From Burkholderiales bacterium (GTDB lineage: Bacteria; Pseudomonadota; Gammaproteobacteria; Burkholderiales; SG8-41), in NCBI GenBank assembly GCA_019744975.1, contig JAIETP010000037.1, positions 1 through 59,757 on the forward strand: 59,757 bases of DNA, given 5' to 3'. The notes under the pieces were generated by a model. The model saw only the letters and a program-made list of their open reading frames with translations, did not search any database and was not told the origin of the DNA. Below are positions 17,438-27,766 of the stretch, in pieces. Each line of letters begins with the position of its first letter. Positions within the stretch are counted from its first letter, which is position 1. The translations under genes and the position numbers were made by a program.

Positions 17438-18279
17438 CTGATTCAACGTTGACAAAGTTATCGATCACCAGAATTTTGACCACGGTGCGCGGATCCGTTG
17501 TGGCTTCGATGCTGGCGGGGCTCACGGTGATTTCAGGTTGCGCGGGAACCGACAGCAGCATCAGGGATTCCCACATCCAGCCAACATCCGATACCACCGG
17601 CAATGAAAGTGATATCCGCGCCCGTGCGCGTATCCACACCGAACTGGCTGCGGGATATTTTGAACTCGGCAACATGGGCGTCGCGCTGGAGGAAGTCACG
17701 ATCGCACAACAGGCTGATTCGAGTTATCCGCCAATCTATAACGTGGCCGCGCTGATTTACGCCGCACTCAAGGACGACCGGCGCGCCGAGGAAAACTTCA
17801 GCCGGGCATTGCGCCTGAGCCCCGGGGACGCGGACATCAACAACAATTACGGCAACTATCTGTGCCAGCGCAAACGCGAGCAGGAGGGCATCAAACACCT
17901 GCTGATTGCCGTGCAGAACCCCCTGTACCAGACGCCGGAGCGATCCCTGGTCAATGCCGGGGTCTGTGCGCGCCGCAAGGGTGATGATGCGGCAGCACAG
18001 GAATTTTTCCAGCGTGCGATAACCGTGCGCCCCAACCAGCCGCAAGCCCTCTACCAGCTGGCGGATCTGGCTTTCCTCGCGAACAATTTTGCTGCCGCGC
18101 AGGGTTATCTGCGCCGGCTGGCGCAGGTGGCGCCGGGAACGGCGGACGTGTTGTGGCTGGGGCTGCGTGTGGAACGCAAACTCGGCAATGCCGTGGCGGA
18201 AGCCAGTTATGCGCAGCAGCTGCGTAAGAATTTTCCGGATTCCAAAGAGGCGGCGGCGCTGCAGGCCGGACGTTTCTGA
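17434..18279 (+). CDS. pilW: type IV pilus biogenesis/stability lipoprotein PilW (PilF-like)
   Basis: A 281-residue protein starting at ATG 17434, which overlaps the rlmN stop; a GGAGG site lies 11 bp upstream. The N-terminus has a membrane-spanning stretch ending in lipobox ISGC (Cys36), so the mature protein should be an outer-membrane lipoprotein. Residues about 65-250 contain TPR repeats ([77 protein letters not shown]). Members of this family guide assembly or stability of the PilQ secretin multimer. The ndk-rlmN-pilW-rodZ order matches other Betaproteobacteria. Confidence 0.92.
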   Translation: MTDSTLTKLSITRILTTVRGSVVASMLAGLTVISGCAGTDSSIRDSHIQPTSDTTGNESDIRARARIHTELAAGYFELGNMGVALEEVTIAQQADSSYPPIYNVAALIYAALKDDRRAEENFSRALRLSPGDADINNNYGNYLCQRKREQEGIKHLLIAVQNPLYQTPERSLVNAGVCARRKGDDAAAQEFFQRAITVRPNQPQALYQLADLAFLANNFAAAQGYLRRLAQVAPGTADVLWLGLRVERKLGNAVAEASYAQQLRKNFPDSKEAAALQAGRF

Positions 18280-19130
18280 TGAACGAGGCGGACGCCGCGG
18301 CCGAAGCCGCTGTCGCGGGTGGTGCTGCCAGCCTGCGCCCCGGCCGCGCGCTGGCTGAGGCCAGGGCCGCGCGCAATCTCAAGGTGGCGGAAGTCGCACA
18401 ACAGCTGAAGTTGTCGGCGACACAGGTTGAGGCATTGGAGGCCGATGCTTACGACCGTCTGCCGGGCCCCGTGTTTGTTCGGGGCTTTGTGCGAAATTAT
18501 GCAAGATTGCTGGAGTTGGACGCCGAAGCGCTGGTAAGCGCGGTTGAGTTGCCGAATGTGCCTTCACCGGCCAGCGCCGCAATTCCCTTGTCGCGCAATA
18601 TACCGTTTCCAGAGAAAGGGCGGACCAACTGGCTGCCTTATGCGCTGGTGCTGGTTCTGATCGTCGGTGCCGTGGTGCTGTTCGAGATTTTTTTCTCTGC
18701 ACCCTCTGCGGTAGTGGTGTCTGCAGTGACACCGAAACCGGTTGTTGTGCCGGTGATGGTGGAGCCCGCGCCGCCGGTCAGGGAGACGGTGCCAGCAGCG
18801 CCACAGCCGTCGCCGCCGCTTGAGATGGCTGCGGTTGCCGAGGCTATCCCGAAGCCGTCCCCTGCGCCGGCGCCGCCGCAATTGCAGGCGGGCATGGCTG
18901 AGCTGCATTTTGTATTTGAAACCGATTCGTGGGTTGAGGTCCGGGATCGCAACGAGCGTATCCTGTTTTCGCAGCTGAATCCGGTGGGCACCGAACATCG
19001 CATGCAGGGCCGGCGGCCCTTGAGCCTGGTGATCGGCAATGCAAGGGGCGTGAGGCTGACTTACAACGGGCAGTTGTTTGACCTGGCGCCGCATACCCGC
19101 GTTGAAGTGGCGCGTTTCACGCTTGAGTGA
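18279..19130 (+). CDS. rodZ: RodZ-like cytoskeletal membrane protein (HTH_25 + DUF4115)
   Basis: A 283-residue protein whose start shares one base with the pilW stop. Residues about 24-90 form the cytoplasmic helix-turn-helix ([19 protein letters not shown], followed by [21 protein letters not shown]). A single membrane helix lies at about 110-130 ([19 protein letters not shown]), followed by a Pro/Val-rich periplasmic linker. A C-terminal DUF4115 domain (about 205-283, [17 protein letters not shown]) completes the RodZ architecture. RodZ anchors MreB filaments to the membrane and sets cell shape; the bitopic layout fits that role. The next gene, ispG, begins 25 bp later. Confidence 0.9.
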   Translation: MNEADAAAEAAVAGGAASLRPGRALAEARAARNLKVAEVAQQLKLSATQVEALEADAYDRLPGPVFVRGFVRNYARLLELDAEALVSAVELPNVPSPASAAIPLSRNIPFPEKGRTNWLPYALVLVLIVGAVVLFEIFFSAPSAVVVSAVTPKPVVVPVMVEPAPPVRETVPAAPQPSPPLEMAAVAEAIPKPSPAPAPPQLQAGMAELHFVFETDSWVEVRDRNERILFSQLNPVGTEHRMQGRRPLSLVIGNARGVRLTYNGQLFDLAPHTRVEVARFTLE

Positions 19131-19155
19131 CGGATTGGTATCTGATGAGTATCTG

Positions 19156-20445
19156 ATGAACGAGTCATCAATAAAGCAGTGTCTTCCATCGCATGGCCCG
19201 GCCCGGCGGCGCAACAGCGTTGGTGTGAAGGTCGGCAACATTGTCGTCGGCGGCGGCGCGCCGATCGTGGTGCAGTCGATGACCAATACCGATACGGCAG
19301 ACGTCAGGGGGACGGTTGAGCAGGTTGCCGCGCTGGCGCGGGCCGGCTCGGAGCTGGTGCGGATCACGGTGAACAACGCCGAGGCTGCGGCTGCGGTGCC
19401 GGTGATACGCGAACAACTCGACCGGCGCGGCGTCAATGTGCCGCTGGTCGGCGATTTTCATTTTAACGGCCACCGGTTGCTGGCCCAGCATCCGGCCTGC
19501 GCCGAGGCGCTGGCGAAGCTCCGCATCAATCCCGGCAACGTCGGCAAGGGTTCGAAGCGTGATGAACAATTCGCGACCATGATCGAATTCGCCTGCCGGC
19601 TGAACAAGCCGGTGCGCATCGGCGTCAACTGGGGCAGTCTTGATCAGGAACTGCTGGCGCGGTTGATGGACGAAAACGGCCGGCTGGCCCAGCCGAAGGA
19701 TGCCGCGGTGGTGATGCGCGAGGCACTGGTGACCTCGGCGCTGGACAGCGCACGGCAGGCCGAAGCGCTGGGACTCGCGCATGACCGTATCCTGCTGTCG
19801 TGCAAGGTCAGCGGCGTGCAGGATCTGATCGCGGTGTATCGCGATCTCGCGACACGCTGTGATTACCCGCTGCATCTGGGATTGACCGAAGCCGGCATGG
19901 GATCCAAGGGCATTGTCGCATCGACCGCGGCGATGGCGGTGTTGCTGCAGGAGGGCATCGGCGACACCATCCGCGTGTCGCTGACGCCGGAACCGAATGG
20001 CGACCGCACGCGGGAGGTGATCGTTGCGCAGGAAATGCTGCAGACCATGGGGCTGCGTTCGTTTGCGCCGCTGGTGATTGCCTGCCCGGGCTGCGGCCGC
20101 ACCACCAGTACCGTGTTTCAGGAACTGGCCAATCGTATCCAGGGTTATTTGCGCGAACAGATGCCGCAATGGCGCGGACGTTATCCCGGCGTCGAAGACA
20201 TGCATGTCGCGGTGATGGGCTGCGTGGTCAACGGTCCCGGCGAGAGCAAGCAGGCCAACATCGGCATCAGCCTGCCCGGGTCCGGTGAAAACCCGGTGGC
20301 GCCGGTGTTTGTCGATGGCGTCAAAACCGTCACGCTGAAAGGCGACAATATCGCCGAGGAATTCCAGCGCATCGTTGATCAATACGTGCGCGATCGTTAT
20401 TCCCCTGGATCCGCCGCTGCGCAATCGGCTGCGCTGGCCCCTTAG
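19156..20445 (+). CDS. ispG: 4-hydroxy-3-methylbut-2-en-1-yl diphosphate synthase (flavodoxin)
   Basis: A 429-residue protein from ATG 19156. The frame extends 26 codons upstream into rodZ, but the family N-terminus ([30 protein letters not shown]) fits this start. [10 protein letters not shown] and RINPGNVG line the TIM-barrel active site. The [4Fe-4S] cysteines are in ACPGCGRTT and [10 protein letters not shown]. Betaproteobacterial IspG is longer than the E. coli form of about 372 residues, as here. The enzyme carries out the penultimate step of the MEP isoprenoid pathway, reductive ring opening of MEcPP to HMBPP. hisS follows six bases after the stop. Confidence 0.97.
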   Translation: MNESSIKQCLPSHGPARRRNSVGVKVGNIVVGGGAPIVVQSMTNTDTADVRGTVEQVAALARAGSELVRITVNNAEAAAAVPVIREQLDRRGVNVPLVGDFHFNGHRLLAQHPACAEALAKLRINPGNVGKGSKRDEQFATMIEFACRLNKPVRIGVNWGSLDQELLARLMDENGRLAQPKDAAVVMREALVTSALDSARQAEALGLAHDRILLSCKVSGVQDLIAVYRDLATRCDYPLHLGLTEAGMGSKGIVASTAAMAVLLQEGIGDTIRVSLTPEPNGDRTREVIVAQEMLQTMGLRSFAPLVIACPGCGRTTSTVFQELANRIQGYLREQMPQWRGRYPGVEDMHVAVMGCVVNGPGESKQANIGISLPGSGENPVAPVFVDGVKTVTLKGDNIAEEFQRIVDQYVRDRYSPGSAAAQSAALAP

Positions 20446-20451
20446 GCGACC

Positions 20452-21735
20452 ATGGGCAAAACGGTGCAGGGTGTGCGCGGCATGAATGATGTGCTTCCGG
20501 TGGATGCGCATCGCTGGGCATTTTTTGAGGACACGGTGCGGCGTTGGGTGCGTGCCTATGGTTATCAGGCCATTCGCATGCCCATCCTCGAACGCACCGA
20601 GTTGTTTGTGCGCTCCATCGGCGAAGTGACCGATATCGTCGAGAAGGAGATGTACACCTTCAAGGACGAGTTGAACGGTGAACAACTGACGCTGCGTCCG
20701 GAAGGCACTGCCTCCTGTGTTCGTGCGGTGATCGAACATAACCTGCTGTATCCGGGGCCGCAGCGCCTGTGGTACTGGGGCCCGATGTTCCGCCACGAAC
20801 GCCCGCAGAAGGGACGTTACCGGCAGTTCCACCAGATCGGCGTCGAAGCCCTGGGTTTTGCCGGACCGGACATCGACGCCGAACACATCGTGATGTGTGC
20901 ACGTTTGTGGCGCGAGCTCGGACTCAGGGATATCAGACTGGAACTGAACTCGCTGGGTTCGGCGGAAGCGCGGGCGCGTTATCGCGGCAAGCTGGTGGCA
21001 TACCTGGAGCAGCATGCCGGGGAACTCGATGCCGATGCGCAGCGCCGCATGCACAGCAATCCGCTGCGGGTGCTCGACAGCAAAAATCCGCAGATGCAGG
21101 CTTTGATTGCCGGAGCCCCGAAACTTACTGACGATCTCGACGGGGAATCGGCCGCGGCTTTTGCCGGGTTGCAGACATCCTTGCGTGCCGCCGGCATTGA
21201 TTTCGTCATCAATCCGCGACTGGTACGCGGGCTGGACTATTACAATGGCACGGTTTTCGAGTGGGTTACCGACCGATTGGGCGCGCAGGGCACCGTCTGC
21301 GCCGGCGGCCGTTATGACAGCCTGGTCGAACAGATCGGCGGCAAACCGGCGCCGGCCTGCGGTTTTGCGATGGGTGTGGAACGTTTGCTGGCTTTGATGG
21401 CCGAAACCGGCGTTGCCGTGGCGGAAGCGGTGCCCGATGCGTATATCGTGCGCCAGGGCGACGCGGCAGTGCCCTGGGGAGAACAGGTTGCGGAGCGCCT
21501 GCGTGATGCCGGTCTGGCCGTGGTATTGCATTGCGGTGGCGGCAGTTTCAAATCGCAGATGAAAAAAGCCGATGCCAGCGGCGCGCGTTATGCCGTGATA
21601 ATCGGCGATGATGAAGCGCAGGCGGGGATGTTGGCGGTGAAAGCCTTGCGGGTCACTGCAGGCGCGGCTGCGGGGCAGCAGGAACAACGGCGGGTGGCTT
21701 TGCCGGAAGCATGTGAAATCATAAAATCAAGGTAA
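20452..21735 (+). CDS. hisS: histidyl-tRNA synthetase
   Basis: A 427-residue class II aminoacyl-tRNA synthetase of normal length. It starts [16 protein letters not shown]. Motif 2 is [21 protein letters not shown] with HQIGVEALG. Histidine-specific elements [15 protein letters not shown] and [15 protein letters not shown] are complete, and motif 3 is in [16 protein letters not shown]-terminal anticodon-binding domain covers about 325-427. It charges tRNA-His in the cytoplasm. It lies between ispG and the yfgM-like gene with gaps of six and four bases. It differs from the HisS-like regulator hisZ at 28981, which lacks parts of these motifs. Confidence 0.97.
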   Translation: MGKTVQGVRGMNDVLPVDAHRWAFFEDTVRRWVRAYGYQAIRMPILERTELFVRSIGEVTDIVEKEMYTFKDELNGEQLTLRPEGTASCVRAVIEHNLLYPGPQRLWYWGPMFRHERPQKGRYRQFHQIGVEALGFAGPDIDAEHIVMCARLWRELGLRDIRLELNSLGSAEARARYRGKLVAYLEQHAGELDADAQRRMHSNPLRVLDSKNPQMQALIAGAPKLTDDLDGESAAAFAGLQTSLRAAGIDFVINPRLVRGLDYYNGTVFEWVTDRLGAQGTVCAGGRYDSLVEQIGGKPAPACGFAMGVERLLALMAETGVAVAEAVPDAYIVRQGDAAVPWGEQVAERLRDAGLAVVLHCGGGSFKSQMKKADASGARYAVIIGDDEAQAGMLAVKALRVTAGAAAGQQEQRRVALPEACEIIKSR

Positions 21736-21739
21736 ATCA

Positions 21740-22375
21740 ATGGCTTACGATTTGGAAGAACAGGAACAACTGGCGGCGATCAAGAGCTGGTGGACGCAAT
21801 ACGGCAAACTGGCCATGGTGACCGTGGTGGCGGGACTGCTGGTGGTCGGTGGCATCCGCGGCTGGTACTACTATCAGAGCTCGCAGGCGACTTCGGCGGT
21901 AGCCTTGTTCGCGCAACTGCAGGGCGCCGAACGCGCCAGCGATCACAAGAAGGTGCGCGATATTGCCACGCAGATTGTCGAGCATTACGGATCCACGGCA
22001 TACGCCGCACCAGCCAGCCTTGCTGCGGCTAAAAGCGATTTCGACACCGGCGATCTTCCAGCGGCCAAAACCCGTTTGCAATGGGCCATTGATAATGCCA
22101 AGGAACAAGAATTGCGCGATGTGGCCCGGTTGCGCCTGGCGCGGATTCTGATTGATGAAAAAAAGCCGGATGAAGCCCTGAAACTGCTCGAAACCAAACA
22201 TGGCGACAGTTTTGCCGGGCTTTATGCCGACGTCAAAGGCGATGTGCTGCTGGCGCAAGGCAAGCGGCAGGAAGCGCGTGCCGCCTATCAGGTGGCGCTC
22301 GACAAGAGTGATGCCGCCAGTCCGCTGCGCCAGATCGTTCAGCTGAAAATCGACGCCGTGGGTGGAACGAAGTGA
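21740..22375 (+). CDS. yfgM: YfgM-like membrane-anchored TPR protein
   Basis: A 211-residue protein that starts MAYDLEEQEQLAAIKSWWTQYG, typical of YfgM, then has one membrane helix (about 25-45, LAMVTVVAGLLVVGGIRGWYYY). The C-terminal part is a TPR-like periplasmic domain (AAPASLAAAKSDFDTGDLPAAKTRL, LRLARILIDEKKPDEALKLL). In E. coli YfgM associates with the SecYEG translocon and the chaperone PpiD. The position between hisS and bamB is conserved. Its stop codon overlaps the bamB start (GTGA). The symbol is assigned from architecture and position. Confidence 0.88.
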   Translation: MAYDLEEQEQLAAIKSWWTQYGKLAMVTVVAGLLVVGGIRGWYYYQSSQATSAVALFAQLQGAERASDHKKVRDIATQIVEHYGSTAYAAPASLAAAKSDFDTGDLPAAKTRLQWAIDNAKEQELRDVARLRLARILIDEKKPDEALKLLETKHGDSFAGLYADVKGDVLLAQGKRQEARAAYQVALDKSDAASPLRQIVQLKIDAVGGTK

Positions 22376-23550
22376 TTCACGAAGTGATCCCTGCGCTGAG
22401 GCTGCTGCTCACGATGCTGGCAGTCACGACGGTGCTTGCCGGCTGCAAGACCATATCGGACACCTACGACGGCTGGTTCGGCTCGGCACCCAAGCAGAAA
22501 CCGGCCGAACTGGTGCAGTTCCAGTCGCAGGCAACGTTGCGCATCGTCTGGCAGGCCAATGTCGGGGCGGCGGGACGTGGCGGTTTTTATCCGTCTGCTG
22601 TCGGCAATACGGTGTATGCGGCCGGCGCATCCGGGCAGATTGCCGGGTTTGCCGCCAATACCGGTGCCAGCCAGATCCGTTTTGAGGCTGCAACACCGCT
22701 GTCCGGCGGATTGGGCACGGGGGTCGGGCTGATCCTGGCGGGAACCGCGCGGGGCGAGGTGCTGGCTTTTGATCTCAGCGGCAAACCGGCGTGGAAAACA
22801 CAACTCACGGGTGAAGTACTGTCGCCGCCGGCCGCCGCCGATGGTGTGGTGGTCGTGCGTACGGGGGATGGCCGCATTTACGGCCTGAACGCCGCCGACG
22901 GCAAGCAACGCTGGGTTTATCAGCGTGCGCTGCCCACGCTGGCATTGCGCAGTTATGCCGGAGTCGTGGTGTATCGCGGCGGCGTATTCGCGGGTTTTCC
23001 CGGCGGCCGCCTGGTGGCCATCGCGCTGGAAACAGGCAATGTCGGCTGGGAAGCGGTGGTGGCTTTGCCCAAGGGGGCGACCGAACTGGAGCGGGTCACG
23101 GATGTCACCAGTTCTCCGGTGGTGGACGGCGCGCAGGTCTGCGCGGTGGCCTTCCAGGGACGCGTGGCCTGTTTTGATGCGATTCGAGGTGAAACCCTGT
23201 GGGCGCGCGATGCATCAAGCATCGCCGGCATGGGACTGGACGCACGCAATGCCTACGTGACCGATGACCGCAGCGCGGTGCAGGCGCTGGACCGTGGCCG
23301 CGGGGCGAGCCTGTGGAAACAGGACAAGCTGAACGGACGTCGGGCGAGTGCGCCGCTGGCCATGGGGCGCTACGTGATCGTCGGCGATTATCAGGGTTAT
23401 GTACACGTGTTGTCGCGTGATGACGGGGCGTTCGTCGCCCGCATTGCCACCGACGGCAGCGCGATACAGGTGCCGCCGCTGGCGCTGGACCTGTCGACTT
23501 TTCTGGTGCAGACGCGCAACGGCGGCGTTTTCGCCATCAGCATTCAATAA
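22372..23550 (+). CDS. bamB: outer-membrane assembly lipoprotein BamB
   Basis: A 392-residue protein with GTG start overlapping the yfgM stop. Lipobox VLAGC places the lipidated Cys at residue 25. The rest is a beta-propeller of PQQ-like blades: KPAWKTQLTGEVLSPPAAADGVVVVRTGDGRIYGLNAADGKQRW (given in part), FPGGRLVAIALETGNVGWE, AFQGRVACFDAIRGETLWARD and VGDYQGYVHVLSRDDG. BamB is a periplasm-facing lipoprotein of the BAM complex that helps fold outer-membrane beta-barrels such as the TpsB channel encoded further along. der follows after 65 bp. Later GTG or ATG starts are possible but would shorten the signal sequence. Confidence 0.95.
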   Translation: MIHEVIPALRLLLTMLAVTTVLAGCKTISDTYDGWFGSAPKQKPAELVQFQSQATLRIVWQANVGAAGRGGFYPSAVGNTVYAAGASGQIAGFAANTGASQIRFEAATPLSGGLGTGVGLILAGTARGEVLAFDLSGKPAWKTQLTGEVLSPPAAADGVVVVRTGDGRIYGLNAADGKQRWVYQRALPTLALRSYAGVVVYRGGVFAGFPGGRLVAIALETGNVGWEAVVALPKGATELERVTDVTSSPVVDGAQVCAVAFQGRVACFDAIRGETLWARDASSIAGMGLDARNAYVTDDRSAVQALDRGRGASLWKQDKLNGRRASAPLAMGRYVIVGDYQGYVHVLSRDDGAFVARIATDGSAIQVPPLALDLSTFLVQTRNGGVFAISIQ

Positions 23551-23615
23551 GCGCTCAACAAGGATTATTGCTGCCAGGGCATCGCGATTGACCGCGGCCC
23601 CTGACAGTTCCCATC

Positions 23616-24956
23616 ATGAAACCCACAGTCGTCATTGTCGGCAGACCCAACGTCGGCAAATCCACCTTGTTCAACCGCTTGACCCGCAGTCGCGATGCGA
23701 TCGTGGTCAATGTGCCGGGTATCACGCGTGACCGCCATTACGGTGAAGGACGCGTCGGCGACAAGCCTTATCTGGTCGTTGATACCGGCGGATTCGAGCC
23801 GGTGGCCAAGGACGGCATTTATCACCAGATGGCACGGCAGACCCGGCAGGCCGTGGATGAGGCCGATGTGGTGCTGTTCATTGTGGATGCCCGCCTCGGA
23901 CTGACCGGGCAGGACCGCGAAATCAGCGCTGAACTGCGGCGCAGCGGCCGCAGGATCTGGCTGGTGGTCAACAAGTCCGAAGGCATGAATCATGCGGCGG
24001 CGACCGCGGATTTTCATGCGCTGGGCCTCGGCGATCCGCTGGCGATTTCGGCCGAGCACGGTGAACATGTCAGCGACCTGATGGATATCGTGCTGGAGGA
24101 GTTTCCGGAACCGGAGCGCGAGCCCCGGAGCGCGGAGCAGCAGCCGAAAATCGCCATTGTCGGACGGCCGAATGTCGGCAAGTCGATGCTGGTCAACGCG
24201 CTGCTCGGCGAAGAGCGGGTCGTGGTTTTTGATCAGCCCGGCACCACGCGTGATTCCATCTATATCGATTTCGAACGCGACGGCAAACGGTATACGCTGA
24301 TCGACACCGCGGGCATGCGTAAACGCGGTCAGGTTGATGAGGTCGCGGAGAAATTCTCGGTGATCAAGACCCTGCAGTCGATTGCCGATGCCAACATCGT
24401 CATCCTGGTGCTCGATGCAAGCCAGGAAATCGCCGAGCAGGATGCGCATATCGCGGGTTTCATTCTCGAGGCCGGGCGTGCGCTGGTGGTGGCCGTGAAC
24501 AAATGGGAGGGGCTGGACGAAGGTGTGCGCGAACAGGTGAAACGCGACGGCGCGCGCAAGCTGAACTTCCTCAATTTCGCGAAATTCCATTTCATTTCCG
24601 CGCTGCAGGGGCAGGGCGTCGCGGCGGTGTTGCGCTCGGTGGATGACGCGTATGCGGCGGCCATGGCAAAACTGTCGACACCGCGGCTGACCCGCATGCT
24701 GATGCTGGCCGTCCAGCAGCAACAGCCTCCGCGCCACGGACTGGTGCGGCCGAAGCTGCGTTATGCCCATCAGGGCGGGCATAACCCGCCGCGGATCATC
24801 ATCCACGGTTCGGCGCTGGACCGTGTCCCGGACACCTACCGCCGCTATCTGGAACGATTTTTCCGCGACGCGTTCAAACTCACGGGTACGCCGCTGAAAG
24901 TGGAATTCAAGGCGGGACGTAACCCGTTTGCCAGGGATGATGAAAAACGCAGCTGA
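23616..24956 (+). CDS. der: ribosome-assembly GTPase Der (EngA)
   Basis: A 446-residue protein with two tandem GTPase domains. The first has GRPNVGKST (9-17), PGITRDR, DTGGFE and NKSEG; the second has GRPNVGKSM (about 185-193), PGTTRDS, DTAGMR and NKWEG. A C-terminal KH-like domain (about 355-446) contains [12 protein letters not shown]. Der is the only common bacterial protein with this double G-domain layout. It is needed for maturation of the 50S subunit. It lies 65 bp after bamB and before hfq. Confidence 0.98.
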   Translation: MKPTVVIVGRPNVGKSTLFNRLTRSRDAIVVNVPGITRDRHYGEGRVGDKPYLVVDTGGFEPVAKDGIYHQMARQTRQAVDEADVVLFIVDARLGLTGQDREISAELRRSGRRIWLVVNKSEGMNHAAATADFHALGLGDPLAISAEHGEHVSDLMDIVLEEFPEPEREPRSAEQQPKIAIVGRPNVGKSMLVNALLGEERVVVFDQPGTTRDSIYIDFERDGKRYTLIDTAGMRKRGQVDEVAEKFSVIKTLQSIADANIVILVLDASQEIAEQDAHIAGFILEAGRALVVAVNKWEGLDEGVREQVKRDGARKLNFLNFAKFHFISALQGQGVAAVLRSVDDAYAAAMAKLSTPRLTRMLMLAVQQQQPPRHGLVRPKLRYAHQGGHNPPRIIIHGSALDRVPDTYRRYLERFFRDAFKLTGTPLKVEFKAGRNPFARDDEKRS

Positions 24957-25069
24957 ATCCGCTGCTAAGTTGGCTTTAAATCCGCTTTAAGTCCTCATCT
25001 AAGTATATGGCCAGACGTGAAAAAGTAGGCTAGAGTGATCTTTCCAACAACAACAACCCAGAGGGTGCC

Positions 25070-25309
25070 ATGAGTAATAAAGGGCAGCTGCTACAAGACC
25101 CGTTCCTGAACGCTTTGCGCAAGGAACATATCCCCGTCTCTATTTACCTCGTCAATGGCATCAAATTGCAGGGGCAGGTGGATTCCTTCGACCAGTATGT
25201 CGTGTTGTTGAAAAACACCGTCACCCAGATGGTCTACAAACACGCCATTTCAACCGTGGTGCCGGCTCGCGCAGTCAGCCTGCAGCCGGAAGACGCTCAA
25301 GATAAATAA
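25070..25309 (+). CDS. hfq: RNA chaperone Hfq
   Basis: A 79-residue protein with both Sm motifs: [22 protein letters not shown] through [15 protein letters not shown] (Sm1) and [10 protein letters not shown] (Sm2, with the YKH uridine-binding loop). The short C-terminal tail ([14 protein letters not shown]) is typical of Betaproteobacteria and much shorter than in E. coli. It forms a hexamer that promotes pairing of small RNAs with mRNAs. A GAGGG ribosome site precedes the ATG. The 113-bp gap after der may hold its own promoter; I could not identify one with confidence. Confidence 0.98.
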   Translation: MSNKGQLLQDPFLNALRKEHIPVSIYLVNGIKLQGQVDSFDQYVVLLKNTVTQMVYKHAISTVVPARAVSLQPEDAQDK

Positions 25310-25334
25310 TTGATTTTATTGAATTATTTTATTG

Positions 25335-26453
25335 ATGTTTGAGCGCCCGGGTAGCGGTACGGACGCGGTGCTGGTGGCGCTCGACCTCGGCGAACCGGAT
25401 TACGCGGAAAGCCTGGAAGAACTCCAGTTGCTCGCTCGCAGCGGCGGGGTCGGGGTGCGTGCGGTGGTGAAAGGGCGCCGGGATCGTCCGGATTCCGCGC
25501 TGTATGCCGGCAAAGGCAAGGTCGAGGAAATCGGTCGCATCCAGCAGGAGACCGGCGCGTCGGTAGTGATTTTCAACCATGCGCTGAGTCCGGTCCAGGA
25601 ACGCAATCTGGAGCGCCAGTTGTCCTGCCGGGTCATCGACCGCACCAGCCTGATCCTCGATATTTTCGCCCAGCGCGCCCGCAGCCACGAAGGCAAGCTG
25701 CAGGTCGAACTGGCGCAGCTGGAACATCTGTCGACGCGGCTGGTTCGCGGCTGGACCCACCTGGAACGGCAACGCGGCGGCATCGGCATGCGCGGGCCCG
25801 GTGAAACCCAGCTCGAGACCGACCGCCGGCTGCTCGGCAAACGGGTCAAGGTATTGAAGGAAAAACTGGCCAAGGTGCGTGCCCAGCACGCCACCCAGCG
25901 CCGGTCGCGGGCGCGTGCCCACGTGTTTTCGGTATCGCTGGTGGGTTACACCAACACCGGTAAATCAACGCTCTTTAATCGTATTACCAAGGCCGATGCC
26001 TATGCCGCCGACCAGCTGTTTGCGACGCTGGATACGACCACCCGACGCATGGGTGGTGTCGCCGGTGCAGAAGTGGTGATTTCCGACACCGTCGGTTTCA
26101 TCCGCCATCTGCCGCATACCCTCGTCGAGGCCTTCCAGGCCACGCTCGAGGAAACCATACAGGCCGACCTGCTGCTGCATGTGGTCGACGCGAGCAGCGC
26201 CGATCGCGATGCGCAGATCGTTGCCGTGAACACCGTACTCGCCGAAATCGGCGCCGACAAAGTGCCGCAGATCATGGTCTATAACAAGATTGACCGGAGC
26301 GCGCTGCCGGCGCGGGTCGAGCGGGATGAGTGTGCTAGAATTTCCCGCCTTTGGTTGAGTGCGCTGACAGGAGATGGTGTTGATCTGCTGCGCAATGCCA
26401 TGGCGGAATACGCGCTTGAGGCTGCGAGCCCAAGCCAGCCTGTAGCAGCCTGA
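25335..26453 (+). CDS. hflX: ribosome-associated GTPase HflX
   Basis: A 372-residue protein from ATG 25335; a TTG one codon earlier is also in frame. The N-terminal HflX domain holds DSALYAGKGKVEEI, FNHALSPVQERNLE and CRVIDRTSLILDIFAQRA, and GGIGMRGPGETQLE follows a coiled linker. The G domain has GYTNTGKST (204-212), the DTVGFIRHLP switch and NKID. HflX splits stalled or heat-damaged 70S ribosomes. The upstream 25-bp gap after hfq is unusually AT-rich (repeated TTTTATTGA). The hfq-hflX-hflK-hflC order is the conserved hfl locus. Confidence 0.96.
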   Translation: MFERPGSGTDAVLVALDLGEPDYAESLEELQLLARSGGVGVRAVVKGRRDRPDSALYAGKGKVEEIGRIQQETGASVVIFNHALSPVQERNLERQLSCRVIDRTSLILDIFAQRARSHEGKLQVELAQLEHLSTRLVRGWTHLERQRGGIGMRGPGETQLETDRRLLGKRVKVLKEKLAKVRAQHATQRRSRARAHVFSVSLVGYTNTGKSTLFNRITKADAYAADQLFATLDTTTRRMGGVAGAEVVISDTVGFIRHLPHTLVEAFQATLEETIQADLLLHVVDASSADRDAQIVAVNTVLAEIGADKVPQIMVYNKIDRSALPARVERDECARISRLWLSALTGDGVDLLRNAMAEYALEAASPSQPVAA

Positions 26454-26500
26454 AACACTTGAATGTCCACTACCCTGTTTCTGTCCTGATTACCCACCCA

Positions 26501-27766
26501 ATGATCGAATCTTCCAAAATCGAATCCCCGCGGACTTTCCGCGAGCGCCTGAAAGCCGGCCTTGCCCGCATGCTGGCACCGCTGCTGTCACTGAACGACC
26601 CCCAGTGGGGGCGCCGCCCGGGGGGCGGCAACCAGGGGCCGCCCGATCTCGACGAGATCTGGCGCAATCTCAACCGCAAACTGAACCGGCTGCTCGGCGG
26701 CAAGGGTGGTGGCGGCAATGGCGAAACACCGGGCGGCGGGCCGAGCGCAGGGGCTGTCGGCGGTGGCGCCGGCCTGATCGCCGCATTGATTGTTGTGGTG
26801 TGGATTGCCAGCGGTTTTTACATCGTCAACGAAGGCCAGCGCGGCGTGGTACTGCGTTTTGGCGAATTTGTTGAGGCCACCATGCCGGGCCCGCGCTGGC
26901 ATCTGCCGTATCCGGTCGAATCGGCTGAAGTCGTCAACGTGGAGCAGGTGCGTACGGTCGAGGTCGGTTACCGCAACAACGTCAAGAGCAAGGTGCTGAA
27001 AGAATCGCTGATGCTGACCGACGACGAAAACATCGTTGATGTCCAGTTCGCGGTGCAATATGTCCTGAAAAGTCCCAGCGATTTCCTGTTCAACAACCGC
27101 GGGACGGAAGATTCGGTTCTGCAGGCTGCCGAAACCGCCATTCGTGAAATCGTCGGCCGCAGCAGCATGGACTTTGTCATTTTCGAAGGCCGCGCCGATG
27201 TCGCCGCCCGTGCGCAGAAGCTGATGCAGGAAATCCTGGACCGCTACGGCACCGGCATCAGCATCAGCAAAGTCACCATGCAGAATGCCCAGCCGCCGGA
27301 GCAGGTGCAGGCCGCGTTTGACGATGCAGTAAAGGCCAGCCAGGATCGCGAGCGCCAGAAAAACGAAGGTGAAGCTTATGCCAACGACGTGATTCCGCGG
27401 GCTCGAGGCATGGCAGCGCGGCTGATGCAGGAAGCCGAAGGTTATCGCAGCCGGGTGATCGAACAGTCGCAGGGTGATGCATCCCGCTTCCGCCAGGTTG
27501 TTGCCGAATACTCCAAGGCGCCGCAGGTGACCCGTGACCGCCTCTACCTCGACGCGATGCAGCAGATCATGAGCAATACCAGCAAAATCCTGATCGACCA
27601 GAAAAGCGGCGGCAACATGCTCTATCTGCCGCTCGACAAGCTGATGCAGATGTCGGCGGCGGGTGTGGTTGCCGCCGAGGCGGTGCCGAAACCGGCGGAG
27701 CCGGCAGCCGACAGCGCGGCACGGGGGCGTGAAGCCTTCCGCAGCCGAGACCGGGAGGCCCGCTGA
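26501..27766 (+). CDS. hflK: FtsH-protease modulator HflK
   Basis: 421 residues from ATG 26501; a TTG at 26459 would add 14. Ribosome-site support is weak for either, and the family core begins only at SLNDPQWG. A Gly-rich N-terminal segment (RRPGGGNQGPPDLDEIWR, then GGKGGGGNG) precedes one membrane helix (about 85-107, AGLIAALIVVVWIASGFYIV). An SPFH/band-7 domain follows (NEGQRGVVLRFGEF, PYPVESAEVVNVEQVR), then a coiled coil and an Ala/Pro-rich tail. HflK and HflC form a large membrane cage around FtsH that modulates degradation of membrane proteins. The stop overlaps the hflC start by one base. Confidence 0.95.
   Translation: MIESSKIESPRTFRERLKAGLARMLAPLLSLNDPQWGRRPGGGNQGPPDLDEIWRNLNRKLNRLLGGKGGGGNGETPGGGPSAGAVGGGAGLIAALIVVVWIASGFYIVNEGQRGVVLRFGEFVEATMPGPRWHLPYPVESAEVVNVEQVRTVEVGYRNNVKSKVLKESLMLTDDENIVDVQFAVQYVLKSPSDFLFNNRGTEDSVLQAAETAIREIVGRSSMDFVIFEGRADVAARAQKLMQEILDRYGTGISISKVTMQNAQPPEQVQAAFDDAVKASQDRERQKNEGEAYANDVIPRARGMAARLMQEAEGYRSRVIEQSQGDASRFRQVVAEYSKAPQVTRDRLYLDAMQQIMSNTSKILIDQKSGGNMLYLPLDKLMQMSAAGVVAAEAVPKPAEPAADSAARGREAFRSRDREAR

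Noticed and set aside
19168-21687. Very long open frame on the minus strand (839 codons)
   Set aside because: It lies opposite ispG and hisS, both complete known enzymes, and its translation is low-complexity His/Arg/Ala-rich with no family motifs. It is a by-product of high GC codon bias.
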